A stretch of DNA of 64,000 nt from Mangrovibacterium marinum (GTDB lineage: Bacteria; Bacteroidota; Bacteroidia; Bacteroidales; Prolixibacteraceae). Below, one piece after another: positions 47,980 to 56,324 of this stretch. The DNA lies in NCBI RefSeq assembly GCF_003046625.1, contig NZ_QAAD01000004.1, positions 1 through 64,000 on the forward strand. Direction: 5' to 3'. The notes beneath the pieces are model-generated. The model was not told the origin of the DNA. It ran no database searches and saw only the letters and a list, made by a program, of their open reading frames with translations. Numbering within the stretch: position 1 is the stretch's first letter; every line of letters begins with the position of its first letter. A program made the position numbers and the translations under genes.

Positions 47980-49530
47980 ATGAAAATTCTAAATAGAATC
48001 ATCACAATATTTATTGCGTCAGCTGTCTTATTCGGTTGTGCCGAAGATCTTCTGGACAAGACGCCTAAGGACGCTTTATCTCCGGTAACCTTCTTTCAGA
48101 ACGAAACGCAAACTTTAATGGCCTTGGTCGGGGTGTACAATGCCATTCAACCTAATGCCACGCCCACCCATTTTTATCAATTTGAGTTTATGTCCGACAA
48201 TGGGTATTGCCAGGCGGCCTGGCAAGGTTCTAACGAGGTTGGGTCGTGGAGTACCAACTCAACAAGTTGGGCTCCGTATGCCAAGTGGACACTGGATTAT
48301 GCGATCATTTCCAGAGCAAATGAATTTATGCAGAATTTAGAGAACGCTCCGGTTAGCGATGATGTTAAGTCGCAGATGATGGGCGAGGCAAAATTCCTCA
48401 GAGCTTACGCTTATTCTGATTTGATCACTTACTTTGGTGATGTTCCTTTGATTACCAGTGTGCAAACACTCGAAGATGCTTATGTATCGCGAGATGCCAA
48501 AAGCGATGTGCTTACCCAGATTCTGAAAGATTTTGATGATGCGATCGCTGTTCTTTCTCCGACGGCTTCCAGCCCGGGACGTGCAACTAAAGGTGCCGCA
48601 CTGGCTTATAAAGCAAAAATCTTGCTTTTCAACGAACAATGGGCCGAGGCTGCGATAGCTGCCAAACAGGTCATTGATCTGGACGTTTATGACTTTTTCC
48701 ACGACTATGTTGGTCTTTTCGAAGAAGCCAATGAAAATAATGAAGAAGTTATTTTCGACATTCAATATACCACATCACAAACCCAACCCTGGCCTGCCGA
48801 GCCGTTCGTACTGGGTACCTGGCAAACATCCAACATTACAGCCGATATGATTAACTCGTATTATATGACCAATGGTTTGCCGATAACCGATGCAGCATCT
48901 GGATATGATGAACAGGACCCGTTCACAAACAGGGATCCGCGGTTGGACGCCACCGTGGTACTGCCAGGCACAATGTATGGTGAGGCGACTTTTATTCCGG
49001 CAAGCTATGCCGAATATCCTTGTGGTGCGAAACCACGCAAATATGCTGAATATGGGGTTGCCGACGTAAATATCAGCACCTTGAATACCATTTTGATGCG
49101 TTATGCCGATGTTTGCCTGATGCGTGCCGAAGCATTGATCGAGTCAGGAAGTACTGATCAGGAAATTTATGATTTGATTGATGACGTACGCGCCCGGGTT
49201 GGGATGCCTACTGTTGAATCAGTTGAAGGGACCGGACTAAGCCAGGACGAACTTCGTGAAATCGTGCGTCATGAGCGGAGAGTTGAATTCTGTATGGAGG
49301 GAACCCGATATGGCGATATGTTGCGCTGGAAAGACGAATCGCTGGTTCACGACGTGTATGGATATGACAAATCGAAATTGTCCGATCCGGCAGATCCGGC
49401 CAAATGGGTGTTCTCGCAAATTAAAATTGCACCACGGACATTTAATGCGGCAAAAGGATGGTTATGGCCAATTCCACAAGCCGACATTGATATTAACGAG
49501 AACTTACTCCCACAGAATTCGGGATACTAA
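47980..49530 (+). CDS. SusD-family glycan-binding lipoprotein (ECF-linked locus)
   Basis: A 516-residue surface lipoprotein (AVLFGC, Cys20) paired with the STN-SusC 12 bp upstream. It shows typical RagB/SusD features: DLLDKTPKDALSPVTFFQNE at the N-terminus, AKFLRAYAYSDLITYFGDVP, and C-terminal VRHERRVEFCMEGTRYGDML and GWLWPIPQADIDINENL. Length is standard for the family, shorter than the xylan-type SusD proteins of block B. A 15-bp tandem duplication covers its stop codon, and a terminator follows. Confidence 0.94.
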   Translation: MKILNRIITIFIASAVLFGCAEDLLDKTPKDALSPVTFFQNETQTLMALVGVYNAIQPNATPTHFYQFEFMSDNGYCQAAWQGSNEVGSWSTNSTSWAPYAKWTLDYAIISRANEFMQNLENAPVSDDVKSQMMGEAKFLRAYAYSDLITYFGDVPLITSVQTLEDAYVSRDAKSDVLTQILKDFDDAIAVLSPTASSPGRATKGAALAYKAKILLFNEQWAEAAIAAKQVIDLDVYDFFHDYVGLFEEANENNEEVIFDIQYTTSQTQPWPAEPFVLGTWQTSNITADMINSYYMTNGLPITDAASGYDEQDPFTNRDPRLDATVVLPGTMYGEATFIPASYAEYPCGAKPRKYAEYGVADVNISTLNTILMRYADVCLMRAEALIESGSTDQEIYDLIDDVRARVGMPTVESVEGTGLSQDELREIVRHERRVEFCMEGTRYGDMLRWKDESLVHDVYGYDKSKLSDPADPAKWVFSQIKIAPRTFNAAKGWLWPIPQADIDINENLLPQNSGY

Positions 49531-49551
49531 TCAAGAGGATACTAATCAAGA
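49522..49551 (+). repeat. 15-bp tandem duplication across the SusD stop codon
   Basis: The unit GGATACTAATCAAGA occurs twice in exact tandem (49522-49536 and 49537-49551), followed by a partial third GGA. The first copy contains the TAA stop; the second forms the left arm of the terminator that follows. It looks like a recent slippage duplication. Confidence 0.8.
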
Positions 49552-49576
49552 GGAGTGATTTTAATTGCTCCTCTTG
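49547..49576 (+). terminator. Terminator hairpin after SusD
   Basis: CAAGAGGAG (49547-49555) pairs perfectly with CTCCTCTTG (49568-49576) over a T-rich loop. The downstream sequence is only moderately T-rich, so termination may be partial. Confidence 0.55.
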
Positions 49577-49649
49577 GCTTATTAATAGATCGAGTACGAG
49601 GGGGTGATGAGTTGCCGATTTTGAGTGTTGAATAACTAGACGTCAATCA

Positions 49650-51158
49650 ATGAAAATAAAACGAAAAAAGCTGTTGAAAAGAACGATTTCCTTATTCTTC
49701 CTGTTTACCGCCGCCACAGCTACTGTAAACAGCCAGTCTGTCAATTGGCTTCGCAGTACCGAAAACAAAACCTGGGAACAGAAAACATTAAAACTTGAAA
49801 AAGCGCCGGCAACAACTCCTGTGCTTGAGCTAAAAGGAGATGAAGAGCTTTTAACTTTCAAGGCTTGGGGCACCTGTTTTAACGAACGCGGCTGGGATGC
49901 TTTAAATATGCTTCCACGCCAGCAGCAGGACGCAATTCTTGGGCAATTGTTTGCTCCGGATGGCGATCTTCGGTTTTCCATTGGTCGTTTCTCGATGAAT
50001 GCCAACGATTATGCCCGCGACTGGTACAGTTGCGATGAAGTGAGCGGCGATTTCCATCTGAAGTATTTCAATATTGACCGCGATAAAACCACCTTGATTC
50101 CTTTCATCAAAGCAGCTCAGGAGAAGAACCCGGATTTAACCTTCTGGATTTCGCCCTGGTCGCCACCGTCGTGGATGAAAATTAACCACTACTATTCGGT
50201 GGTGAGCAATGCCGAATACAATGAGTTGGATTCCAAACTGGACTATTTGCTTTTTGAAGATTGTGCGAAAAGCTATGAAGGGGTATTTCCGGGGAAACTG
50301 GCGGTAAACGATTATTTCATCCAGGATCCACGTTACCTGCAGACTTATGCCAATTATTTCTGCAAGTTCATCGATGCCTATGCTGCCGAAGGGATTCCAA
50401 TTAACCAGGTGATGTTCCAGAATGAGCCCTGGAGTTACACGCCGTATCCCGGTTGCGCCTGGACGCCCGAGGGAATTATTCGCTTTAATGCCGAATACCT
50501 TGCTCCGACCTTAAAGAAACAACACCCGGAAGTAGATTTGTATTTCGGAACGATCAATACCAACCACTACAAAGTTATTGACGAGGTGCTTTCCGATCCG
50601 CGCATGCCGGAAACCTTTACAGGTGTCGGTTTTCAATGGGAGGGAGGGCAAATATTGCCTCGTATTCGCGAAAAATACCCCAACTACAAATACGTGCAAA
50701 CGGAGAGTGAATGTGGATGGGGCTCGTTCGACTGGGGCGCGGCCGAGCACACCTTTAACCTCATCAATCACTACCTGGGCAATGGCTGCGAAGAATACAC
50801 CTTCTGGAATGCCATCCTTGCCGACGATGGCGTGAGCGGCTGGGGCTGGAAACAGAACGCCTTGATCCGGGTTGACTCGAAAGCAAAAACAGCCACCTAT
50901 ACACCGGAGTATTTTGCCGTGAAGCACTACACCCGCTATCTGGCACCGGGAAGCAAAATCATGGCTTTTAAAGGTGGGAAAGAAGATAAGTTCCCGGTTA
51001 TGATCGTTAAAAATCCGCAGGGCCAGTACCTGGTATTTGCGGGCAACTTCAACGATGAGAATAAAGCACTGACCGTGCAAATTGGAGAGCGGTTCCTGAA
51101 CGTGACCTTGGCAGCTCACTCTTTAAACACATTTCAAATTTCTGAGTTTCGGCTTTAG
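49650..51158 (+). CDS. GH30-family glycosidase, subfamily not determined
   Basis: A 502-residue secreted GH30 enzyme with a Lys-rich signal peptide (about 1-29, ending TVNSQ). The barrel begins at FKAWGTCFNERGWDAL (about 70), with the segment SPWSPPSWMKINHYY, acid/base Glu259 in FQNEPWSYTP and nucleophile Glu352 in VQTESECGWG. The C-terminal part (YTRYLAPGSKIMAF onward) forms the side beta-sandwich usual in the family. It lacks the glucuronate-binding WWYIRR motif of the GH30 at 28699, so it is not a subfamily 8 xylanase. Possible activities include beta-glucosidase, beta-1,6-galactanase or xylosidase types. It follows the ECF-linked SusD and probably shares its substrate. Confidence 0.85.
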   Translation: MKIKRKKLLKRTISLFFLFTAATATVNSQSVNWLRSTENKTWEQKTLKLEKAPATTPVLELKGDEELLTFKAWGTCFNERGWDALNMLPRQQQDAILGQLFAPDGDLRFSIGRFSMNANDYARDWYSCDEVSGDFHLKYFNIDRDKTTLIPFIKAAQEKNPDLTFWISPWSPPSWMKINHYYSVVSNAEYNELDSKLDYLLFEDCAKSYEGVFPGKLAVNDYFIQDPRYLQTYANYFCKFIDAYAAEGIPINQVMFQNEPWSYTPYPGCAWTPEGIIRFNAEYLAPTLKKQHPEVDLYFGTINTNHYKVIDEVLSDPRMPETFTGVGFQWEGGQILPRIREKYPNYKYVQTESECGWGSFDWGAAEHTFNLINHYLGNGCEEYTFWNAILADDGVSGWGWKQNALIRVDSKAKTATYTPEYFAVKHYTRYLAPGSKIMAFKGGKEDKFPVMIVKNPQGQYLVFAGNFNDENKALTVQIGERFLNVTLAAHSLNTFQISEFRL

Positions 51159-51205
51159 GGGGACGGCGGCGAAATAGCGTCGTAAAAGTGAAACGTTAAT
51201 CCGCA

Positions 51206-51407
51206 GGTGTATTTCAGCAGCATCTGTCGATTTTGTCACCCTAATCAGTCAAATCTGTGACAAGTCCAAACAGGCTTGTTGAATAACTTTGAAACAATAT
51301 AAATGTGTAAACCAAGATCAATAAAAATGAACAAATCAAAGACTGGATTAATAACTGCAATCCCAAAATGTTTCCTGTTCTTTGCGGCGATTATCTCGCT
51401 CGCTTTC
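51206..51407 (+). repeat. Duplicated promoter/leader segment, copy 1
   Basis: This roughly 200-bp segment closely matches 53978-54178: both contain GTATTTCAGCAGCAT, TTGAATAA, a TAnnTTTG box, ATGAACAAATCAAAGACTGG and AAATGTTTCCTG in the same order and spacing. The match covers the 5' non-coding region plus the first 25 or so codons. Identity falls away sharply downstream, where the two genes (GH2 and GH43) are unrelated. Confidence 0.8.
51284..51291 (+). promoter_or_regulatory. Promoter -7 box (TAACTTTG) upstream of GH2
   Basis: TAACTTTG is an exact TAnnTTTG match, 43 nt before ATG 51327 and inside the duplicated leader. The equivalent position in the other copy is also a match (TAATTTTG). 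No TTTG -33 box was found at the standard distance. Confidence 0.45.
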
Positions 51408-53891
51408 AATAAGACAAAACTTTCGATGACAGACGTATCCCTGTTTGTTGTGAAAAGAACCTTCAATTACATACTGCTCGTTGCCTTTTTCGGCCTTTTT
51501 ACGGTTGCTTGTTCTTCGAAATGTGATTCGAACTCCGCCAATATCGTTAGGAAGCAGAATTTCGATTTCGATTGGCGATTTGCATTGGGAGATCAACCTG
51601 ATGCGGGTAATTCGAATTTCGACGATTCGAGCTGGCGACAGTTGGATTTACCGCACGACTGGAGTATTGAAGGCCAAATAGAAGCGGAAAACCCCACCGG
51701 GAACGACGGCGGCTATTTTCCTGCAGGAATTGGCTGGTACCGGAAAAGTTTCACGATTCCCAAAGAATGGAAGGGGCAAAAAATCGGGATTTATTTTGAA
51801 GGTGTTTACATGAACTCTGAAGTGTTTGTCAATGGAAAATCCCTCGGTGTTCATCCCTACGGATACAGCTCATTCGATTACGATCTTACACCATACATTC
51901 ATTTTGGAAAAGAAAACCGGATTGCAGTCCGGGTCGATAATTCGCTGCAAAAAAACTGCCGCTGGTACAGTGGCTCCGGCATTTACCGACATGTTTGGCT
52001 CATGGTTAATTCCCCGGTGCATATTGCTCATTGGGGCGTTGGTATTACGACACCCGAAGTGAGCAGGGAAGTTGCTTCGGTTGAGGTGAATACCCTGGTT
52101 GAGAATGAAACCGGAAAAGCTCAAAATGTCGAGCTGATTACAGTTCTGACCGATAAAAGTGGTAAAACTGTTGGCAAATATGAGCTTAGCATTGAACTGG
52201 AGCCGAATAGTGAAAAAGCGGTGACACACCGGATGCAAATCAATAATCCGTTGCTGTGGAGCCCGGATGCTCCCAACTTGTATGTCGCTGAGTCGATCAT
52301 CAAAAAAGGAGACATCGAATTAGATCGTGTGCAGAACAGCTTGGGGATTCGTTCCCTAAAATACTCGGCCGAAAAAGGTTTTGTGTTGAATGGAGAAACG
52401 ATTAAGCTGAATGGTGGTTGTGCGCATCACGACAATGGTGTTTTGGGTGCCGCAGCTTATGACCGGGCCGAAGAACGGAAAGTTGAATTGTTAAAAGCCG
52501 CAGGTTTTAATGCCGTCCGTACGTCGCATAATCCACCCTCCGAAGCATTTTTGGATGCCTGCGACCGCTTGGGACTTTTGGTAATCGACGAAGCATTTGA
52601 TGGCTGGAAACAAGCCAAAGATCAGACACCACACGACTACTCAACCCTATTTGATGAAAATTGGCAATCTGACCTCGACGCGATGGTTTTGCGCGATCGT
52701 AATCACCCGGCAATTGTGATGTGGAGTAGTGGTAACGAAATTATGGAGCGTACATCGCCGGAAGCGGTAAAAACGGCCCGCATGCTGAACAGTTATATTC
52801 GTCAGCTGGATCCTACCCGGCCGGTAACATCGGCAATGACCAGCTGGAATCAGGGATGGGAAATCTTTGATCCGCTGATGGCCGAACATGATATCTGCGG
52901 TTACAATTATATGATGCATAAATCGGAATCGGATCATGAGCGGGTTCCGGAACGGGTCATTGTTCAAACCGAGTCGTACCCGAAAGATGCTTTTTATAAC
53001 TGGAAAATGGTGCAGGATCACGATTACATTATCGGTGATTTTGTGTGGACTGCAATGGACTACCTGGGCGAATCCAGTATTGGCCGCTATTATTACCCGG
53101 GAGAACCCGATGGTCAGCACTGGGAACGCAACTTCTTCCCCTGGCACGGCGCGTATTGTGGCGACATCGACCTGATCGGTTGGCGAAAACCCATTTCGCA
53201 CTATCGAAATATCCTCTGGAACGATATCGAAAAACTGTACCTGGCAGTTCGCGAACCAAATCCGGCCGAAGGCGCGATTAAAACAACCATGTGGGCTGTT
53301 TGGCCAAGCTGGGAAAGCTGGAACTGGCCCGGATTTGAAGGTAAAAAGATCGACGTTGAAGTCTATTCGAAATATCCCAAAGTCCGGTTATACCTGAATG
53401 ATAAGTTGGTTGGTGAAAAACCAACGGGCGTGGATCAGCAATTTAAAGCAACTTTTAGCTTGCCCTATGCTCCCGGCAGCTTGAAGGCCGTCGGCGTTGT
53501 TGATCAACAAGAAGGCGAATCAACAATACTGAAAACTGCTGGTAACCCGGCGAAAATCAGGTTGACAGCTGACCGCATGGAACTTAAAACGGATGGACAG
53601 GATTTGTCCTACGTTACGGTGGAAGTAACCGATGAAGACGGCAATCTGGTTCCCAATGCAGCGAATGAACTCGAATTCTTCGTTTCGGGAGAAGGCTCAA
53701 TTGCCGGACTCGGTAATGCAAACCTGAAAGATACAGAGCAGTACGTTGCGAGTCGATGCTCGGCGTGGAAAGGCCAGGCGCTGGCCGTGCTCAAAAGCTC
53801 TAAAGAACCTGGTGCACTCAAATTGACGGTAAGTTCGCCCGGATTACAGGAAGGCACGATGATGATTAAGATTGAACCGGAGCAAGATTGA
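51327..53891 (+). CDS. GH2 glycosidase with duplicated leader and double signal sequence
   Basis: A GH2 enzyme of 854 residues from ATG 51327. Other in-frame starts are 51303, 51426 and GTG 51450; the last gives a textbook lipoprotein signal (MKRTFNYILLVAFFGLFTVA, then Cys). From 51327 the protein begins with the signal-like leader MNKSKTGLITAIPKCFLFF shared with the GH43 gene at 54099, then a second signal sequence. The GH2 fold shows LDLPHDWSIEGQI, GIGWYRKSF, GSGIYRHVWLM, NGGCAHHDNGVLG, FNAVRTSHNPPSE, acid/base Glu471 in SGNEIMER and nucleophile Glu549 in VQTESYPK, followed by C-terminal Ig-like domains. Likely a beta-galactosidase or related exo-enzyme of the ECF-linked locus. The true start needs experimental evidence. 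Confidence 0.88.
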   Translation: MNKSKTGLITAIPKCFLFFAAIISLAFNKTKLSMTDVSLFVVKRTFNYILLVAFFGLFTVACSSKCDSNSANIVRKQNFDFDWRFALGDQPDAGNSNFDDSSWRQLDLPHDWSIEGQIEAENPTGNDGGYFPAGIGWYRKSFTIPKEWKGQKIGIYFEGVYMNSEVFVNGKSLGVHPYGYSSFDYDLTPYIHFGKENRIAVRVDNSLQKNCRWYSGSGIYRHVWLMVNSPVHIAHWGVGITTPEVSREVASVEVNTLVENETGKAQNVELITVLTDKSGKTVGKYELSIELEPNSEKAVTHRMQINNPLLWSPDAPNLYVAESIIKKGDIELDRVQNSLGIRSLKYSAEKGFVLNGETIKLNGGCAHHDNGVLGAAAYDRAEERKVELLKAAGFNAVRTSHNPPSEAFLDACDRLGLLVIDEAFDGWKQAKDQTPHDYSTLFDENWQSDLDAMVLRDRNHPAIVMWSSGNEIMERTSPEAVKTARMLNSYIRQLDPTRPVTSAMTSWNQGWEIFDPLMAEHDICGYNYMMHKSESDHERVPERVIVQTESYPKDAFYNWKMVQDHDYIIGDFVWTAMDYLGESSIGRYYYPGEPDGQHWERNFFPWHGAYCGDIDLIGWRKPISHYRNILWNDIEKLYLAVREPNPAEGAIKTTMWAVWPSWESWNWPGFEGKKIDVEVYSKYPKVRLYLNDKLVGEKPTGVDQQFKATFSLPYAPGSLKAVGVVDQQEGESTILKTAGNPAKIRLTADRMELKTDGQDLSYVTVEVTDEDGNLVPNAANELEFFVSGEGSIAGLGNANLKDTEQYVASRCSAWKGQALAVLKSSKEPGALKLTVSSPGLQEGTMMIKIEPEQD

Positions 53892-53977
53892 TTTTCGCAA
53901 CAGAACTAAAAACGATAGTCAATATTGTTTGCGTTGTAATCTTTTAGGTAATGTTGAAGGTTCCGGGAGAGCTGGAA

Positions 53978-54178
53978 GGGGTATTTCAGCAGCATTTGTC
54001 GAATTTGTTCTCCCATTCTATCGAATCTGTGACATTCCGGAGGACGCGTGTTGAATAATTTTGAGACAATCATGAAATTTAAATCAAGAATAAATACAAT
54101 GAACAAATCAAAGACTGGACTAATCACTGCAATGACAAAATGTTTCCTGGTTTTTGCGGGACTCATTTCGCTCGTTTC
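53978..54178 (+). repeat. Duplicated promoter/leader segment, copy 2
   Basis: This is the counterpart of 51206-51407. Here the leader reads straight into a proper lipoprotein signal with LISLVSC. In copy 1 the Cys is replaced and the frame continues into a second signal peptide, so copy 2 looks like the original context. Confidence 0.8.
54056..54063 (+). promoter_or_regulatory. Promoter -7 box (TAATTTTG) upstream of tandem GH43
   Basis: TAATTTTG matches TAnnTTTG and lies 43 nt before ATG 54099. The spacing is the same as in the first copy of the duplicated leader (51284 to 51327). Confidence 0.45.
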
Positions 54179-56303
54179 GTGCCAAACTGAGCCTCCGAAA
54201 ACCGATGCTTACCTGTTTGTTTACTTCACCGGAAACGGTCCGGGCGAAGAAGCCATTCGTTACGCGGTTAGTACCGATGGCTACAATTACCGGGCGTTAA
54301 ATGATAACCAGCCGGTACTCGATTCCAAAAAAATCAGTACTTCGGGTGGTGTCCGTGATCCGCATATTTTGCGTGGTGCCGATGGCAAAACCTTCTACAT
54401 GGTGGCCACCGATTTGTATGTGCCGGAACAGGGCTGGAACAATTATGCCATGATCCTGATGAAATCAACAGACCTGATTCATTGGGAAACATCAGTGATC
54501 AATATTCCGGAAACTTACCCCGATGAGTTTGGCGAGGTCGACCGCGTTTGGGCACCGCAAACCATTTACGATGAGCAAACCGGGAAATACATGATCTATT
54601 GGTCAATGAAAGATCGTGGTGCACATCCGGATATCATTTATTACGCTTATGCCAACAAGGATTTTACCGGCCTGGAGGAAGCTCCCAAACAGTTGTACTT
54701 TCCACCTGCTGAAAGCAACACCAAGGCCTGTATCGATGGCGATATCATTCCTTTCGAAGGTCAATTCTACCTGTTTCACAAGGCTGAAGACGGTGACCCC
54801 GGCATCAAATTGGCTATTTCCGACAAGCTGACGGAAGGCTACCAGCTGGTGAGTGACAAGCGTGTCGACAGCCAAACCGTGCCCGTTGAGGGAAGTGGCA
54901 TTTTCAAACTGAATAATTCGGATGATTATATCCTGATGTACGATATGTACACCAGCGGTCGCTACCAGTTTACCAAGAGTGCGGATTTGCAACACTTTTC
55001 GGTAATCGACGAAGAAATCTCGATGAACTTTCACCCGCGGCACGGCACGGTGTTGCCAATTACGTGGGAAGAGTACAACCGGTTGATGACAACCTATGGC
55101 AAAACTGACGATTTGTTTATTTCTGCCACTTCTGATCAATTGAAAAAGAGCAATGTGGTGATCGATGGCGAGAAAAAGACCATTTATCTTCCGGTGAAAG
55201 TTGGAACCGACTTAGCTGCTTTCGACCCGATGATGACGGCCTGGAAAGGCATCACCGTTGCACCGGAAGGGCCGCAGGATTTTTCCAAAGGCTCGGTTGA
55301 ATATACTTTTACCATTGTCGGACAGGATCCGGTGAGCTATTCGGTTTTGGCTTCGGAAGACCACAATCCGGCATTGGTTGGCTTTTATGCCGACCCGCAG
55401 GTTTTATACTCACAAAAGACAGGCAAATACTATATCTATCCAACCTCTGATGGTTTTACCGGTTGGTCTGGCTATTACTTCAAGGTGTTTTCATCGGATG
55501 ACCTGGTGAGCTGGACGGATGAAGGCAAAATCCTGGATCTGAAAGCGGGCGACGTGCCATGGGCTGATGGTAGCGCCTGGGCGCCAACCATTGTTGAAAA
55601 GAAAGTCGGCGACGATTATAAGTACTATTATTATTTCAGTGGAAACTACGTTGCCGGCGGCGGCAAGCAAATTGGAGTGGCAGTAGCCGACAATCCAACC
55701 GGACCGTTCGTGGCCGAAAAAGAGCCGATGATCAAAGAATCTCCCGCAGGTCGGGGACAGCAAATTGACCCGTGTGCCTTTATCGATCCTGTTTCAGGAA
55801 AGTCGTACATTTACTGGGGCAACGGTTACCTGGCAGCTGCTGAGTTGAATGACGATATGATTTCAATAAAACCGAAAACAATCAAGGTTTTAACGCCCAA
55901 GGGAGGTACACTCGCAGATTATGCTTTTCGTGAAGGGATCTACGTTATTTACCGCGACGGCACCTACTACTTTATGTGGTCGGTTGATGATACCGGTTCT
56001 GCAAATTACCATGTAGCTTACGGTACTTCCAAATCACCCATGGGCCCGATTAAAGTAGCTGAAAAACCAATTGTGTTGATTCAGGATGCCGCCAATGGCA
56101 TTTACGGAACGGGGCACCACTCCGTCGTGAAGCTTCCTGGCAAGGATGAATGGTACATCGTTTACCACCGCATCAACAACAAACATTTAAATGATGGTCC
56201 CGGGTACCACCGCGAAGTTTGCATTGATAAAATGGAATTCAATGCTGATGGTACGGTTAAGCAAGTTACGCCGACTGTAAAAGGAATTTCCCCAGTTCAA
56301 TAA
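54099..56303 (+). CDS. Lipoprotein with two GH43 catalytic modules
   Basis: A 734-residue lipoprotein (lipobox LVSC, Cys28). ATG 54099 is used because it matches the conserved leader start; GTG 54048 and ATG 54072 are in frame upstream. The first GH43 module (about 35-340) has Asp87 in GGVRDPHILRG, Asp213 in CIDGDIIPF and Glu264 in VPVEGSGIFK. A short DUF5018-like beta domain follows (about 350-415, TIYLPVKVGTDLAAF). The second GH43 module (about 428-732) has Asp432 in YADPQVLYS, Asp557 in QIDPCAF and Glu612 in AFREGIYVIYRDG. Both active sites look complete, so two linked activities, for example arabinofuranosidase plus xylosidase or galactosidase, are plausible. Subfamilies were not fixed. 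GH2 follows after 3 bp. Confidence 0.9.
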   Translation: MNKSKTGLITAMTKCFLVFAGLISLVSCQTEPPKTDAYLFVYFTGNGPGEEAIRYAVSTDGYNYRALNDNQPVLDSKKISTSGGVRDPHILRGADGKTFYMVATDLYVPEQGWNNYAMILMKSTDLIHWETSVINIPETYPDEFGEVDRVWAPQTIYDEQTGKYMIYWSMKDRGAHPDIIYYAYANKDFTGLEEAPKQLYFPPAESNTKACIDGDIIPFEGQFYLFHKAEDGDPGIKLAISDKLTEGYQLVSDKRVDSQTVPVEGSGIFKLNNSDDYILMYDMYTSGRYQFTKSADLQHFSVIDEEISMNFHPRHGTVLPITWEEYNRLMTTYGKTDDLFISATSDQLKKSNVVIDGEKKTIYLPVKVGTDLAAFDPMMTAWKGITVAPEGPQDFSKGSVEYTFTIVGQDPVSYSVLASEDHNPALVGFYADPQVLYSQKTGKYYIYPTSDGFTGWSGYYFKVFSSDDLVSWTDEGKILDLKAGDVPWADGSAWAPTIVEKKVGDDYKYYYYFSGNYVAGGGKQIGVAVADNPTGPFVAEKEPMIKESPAGRGQQIDPCAFIDPVSGKSYIYWGNGYLAAAELNDDMISIKPKTIKVLTPKGGTLADYAFREGIYVIYRDGTYYFMWSVDDTGSANYHVAYGTSKSPMGPIKVAEKPIVLIQDAANGIYGTGHHSVVKLPGKDEWYIVYHRINNKHLNDGPGYHREVCIDKMEFNADGTVKQVTPTVKGISPVQ

Positions 56304-56324
56304 TAAATGATTAGACGAAAAGAT

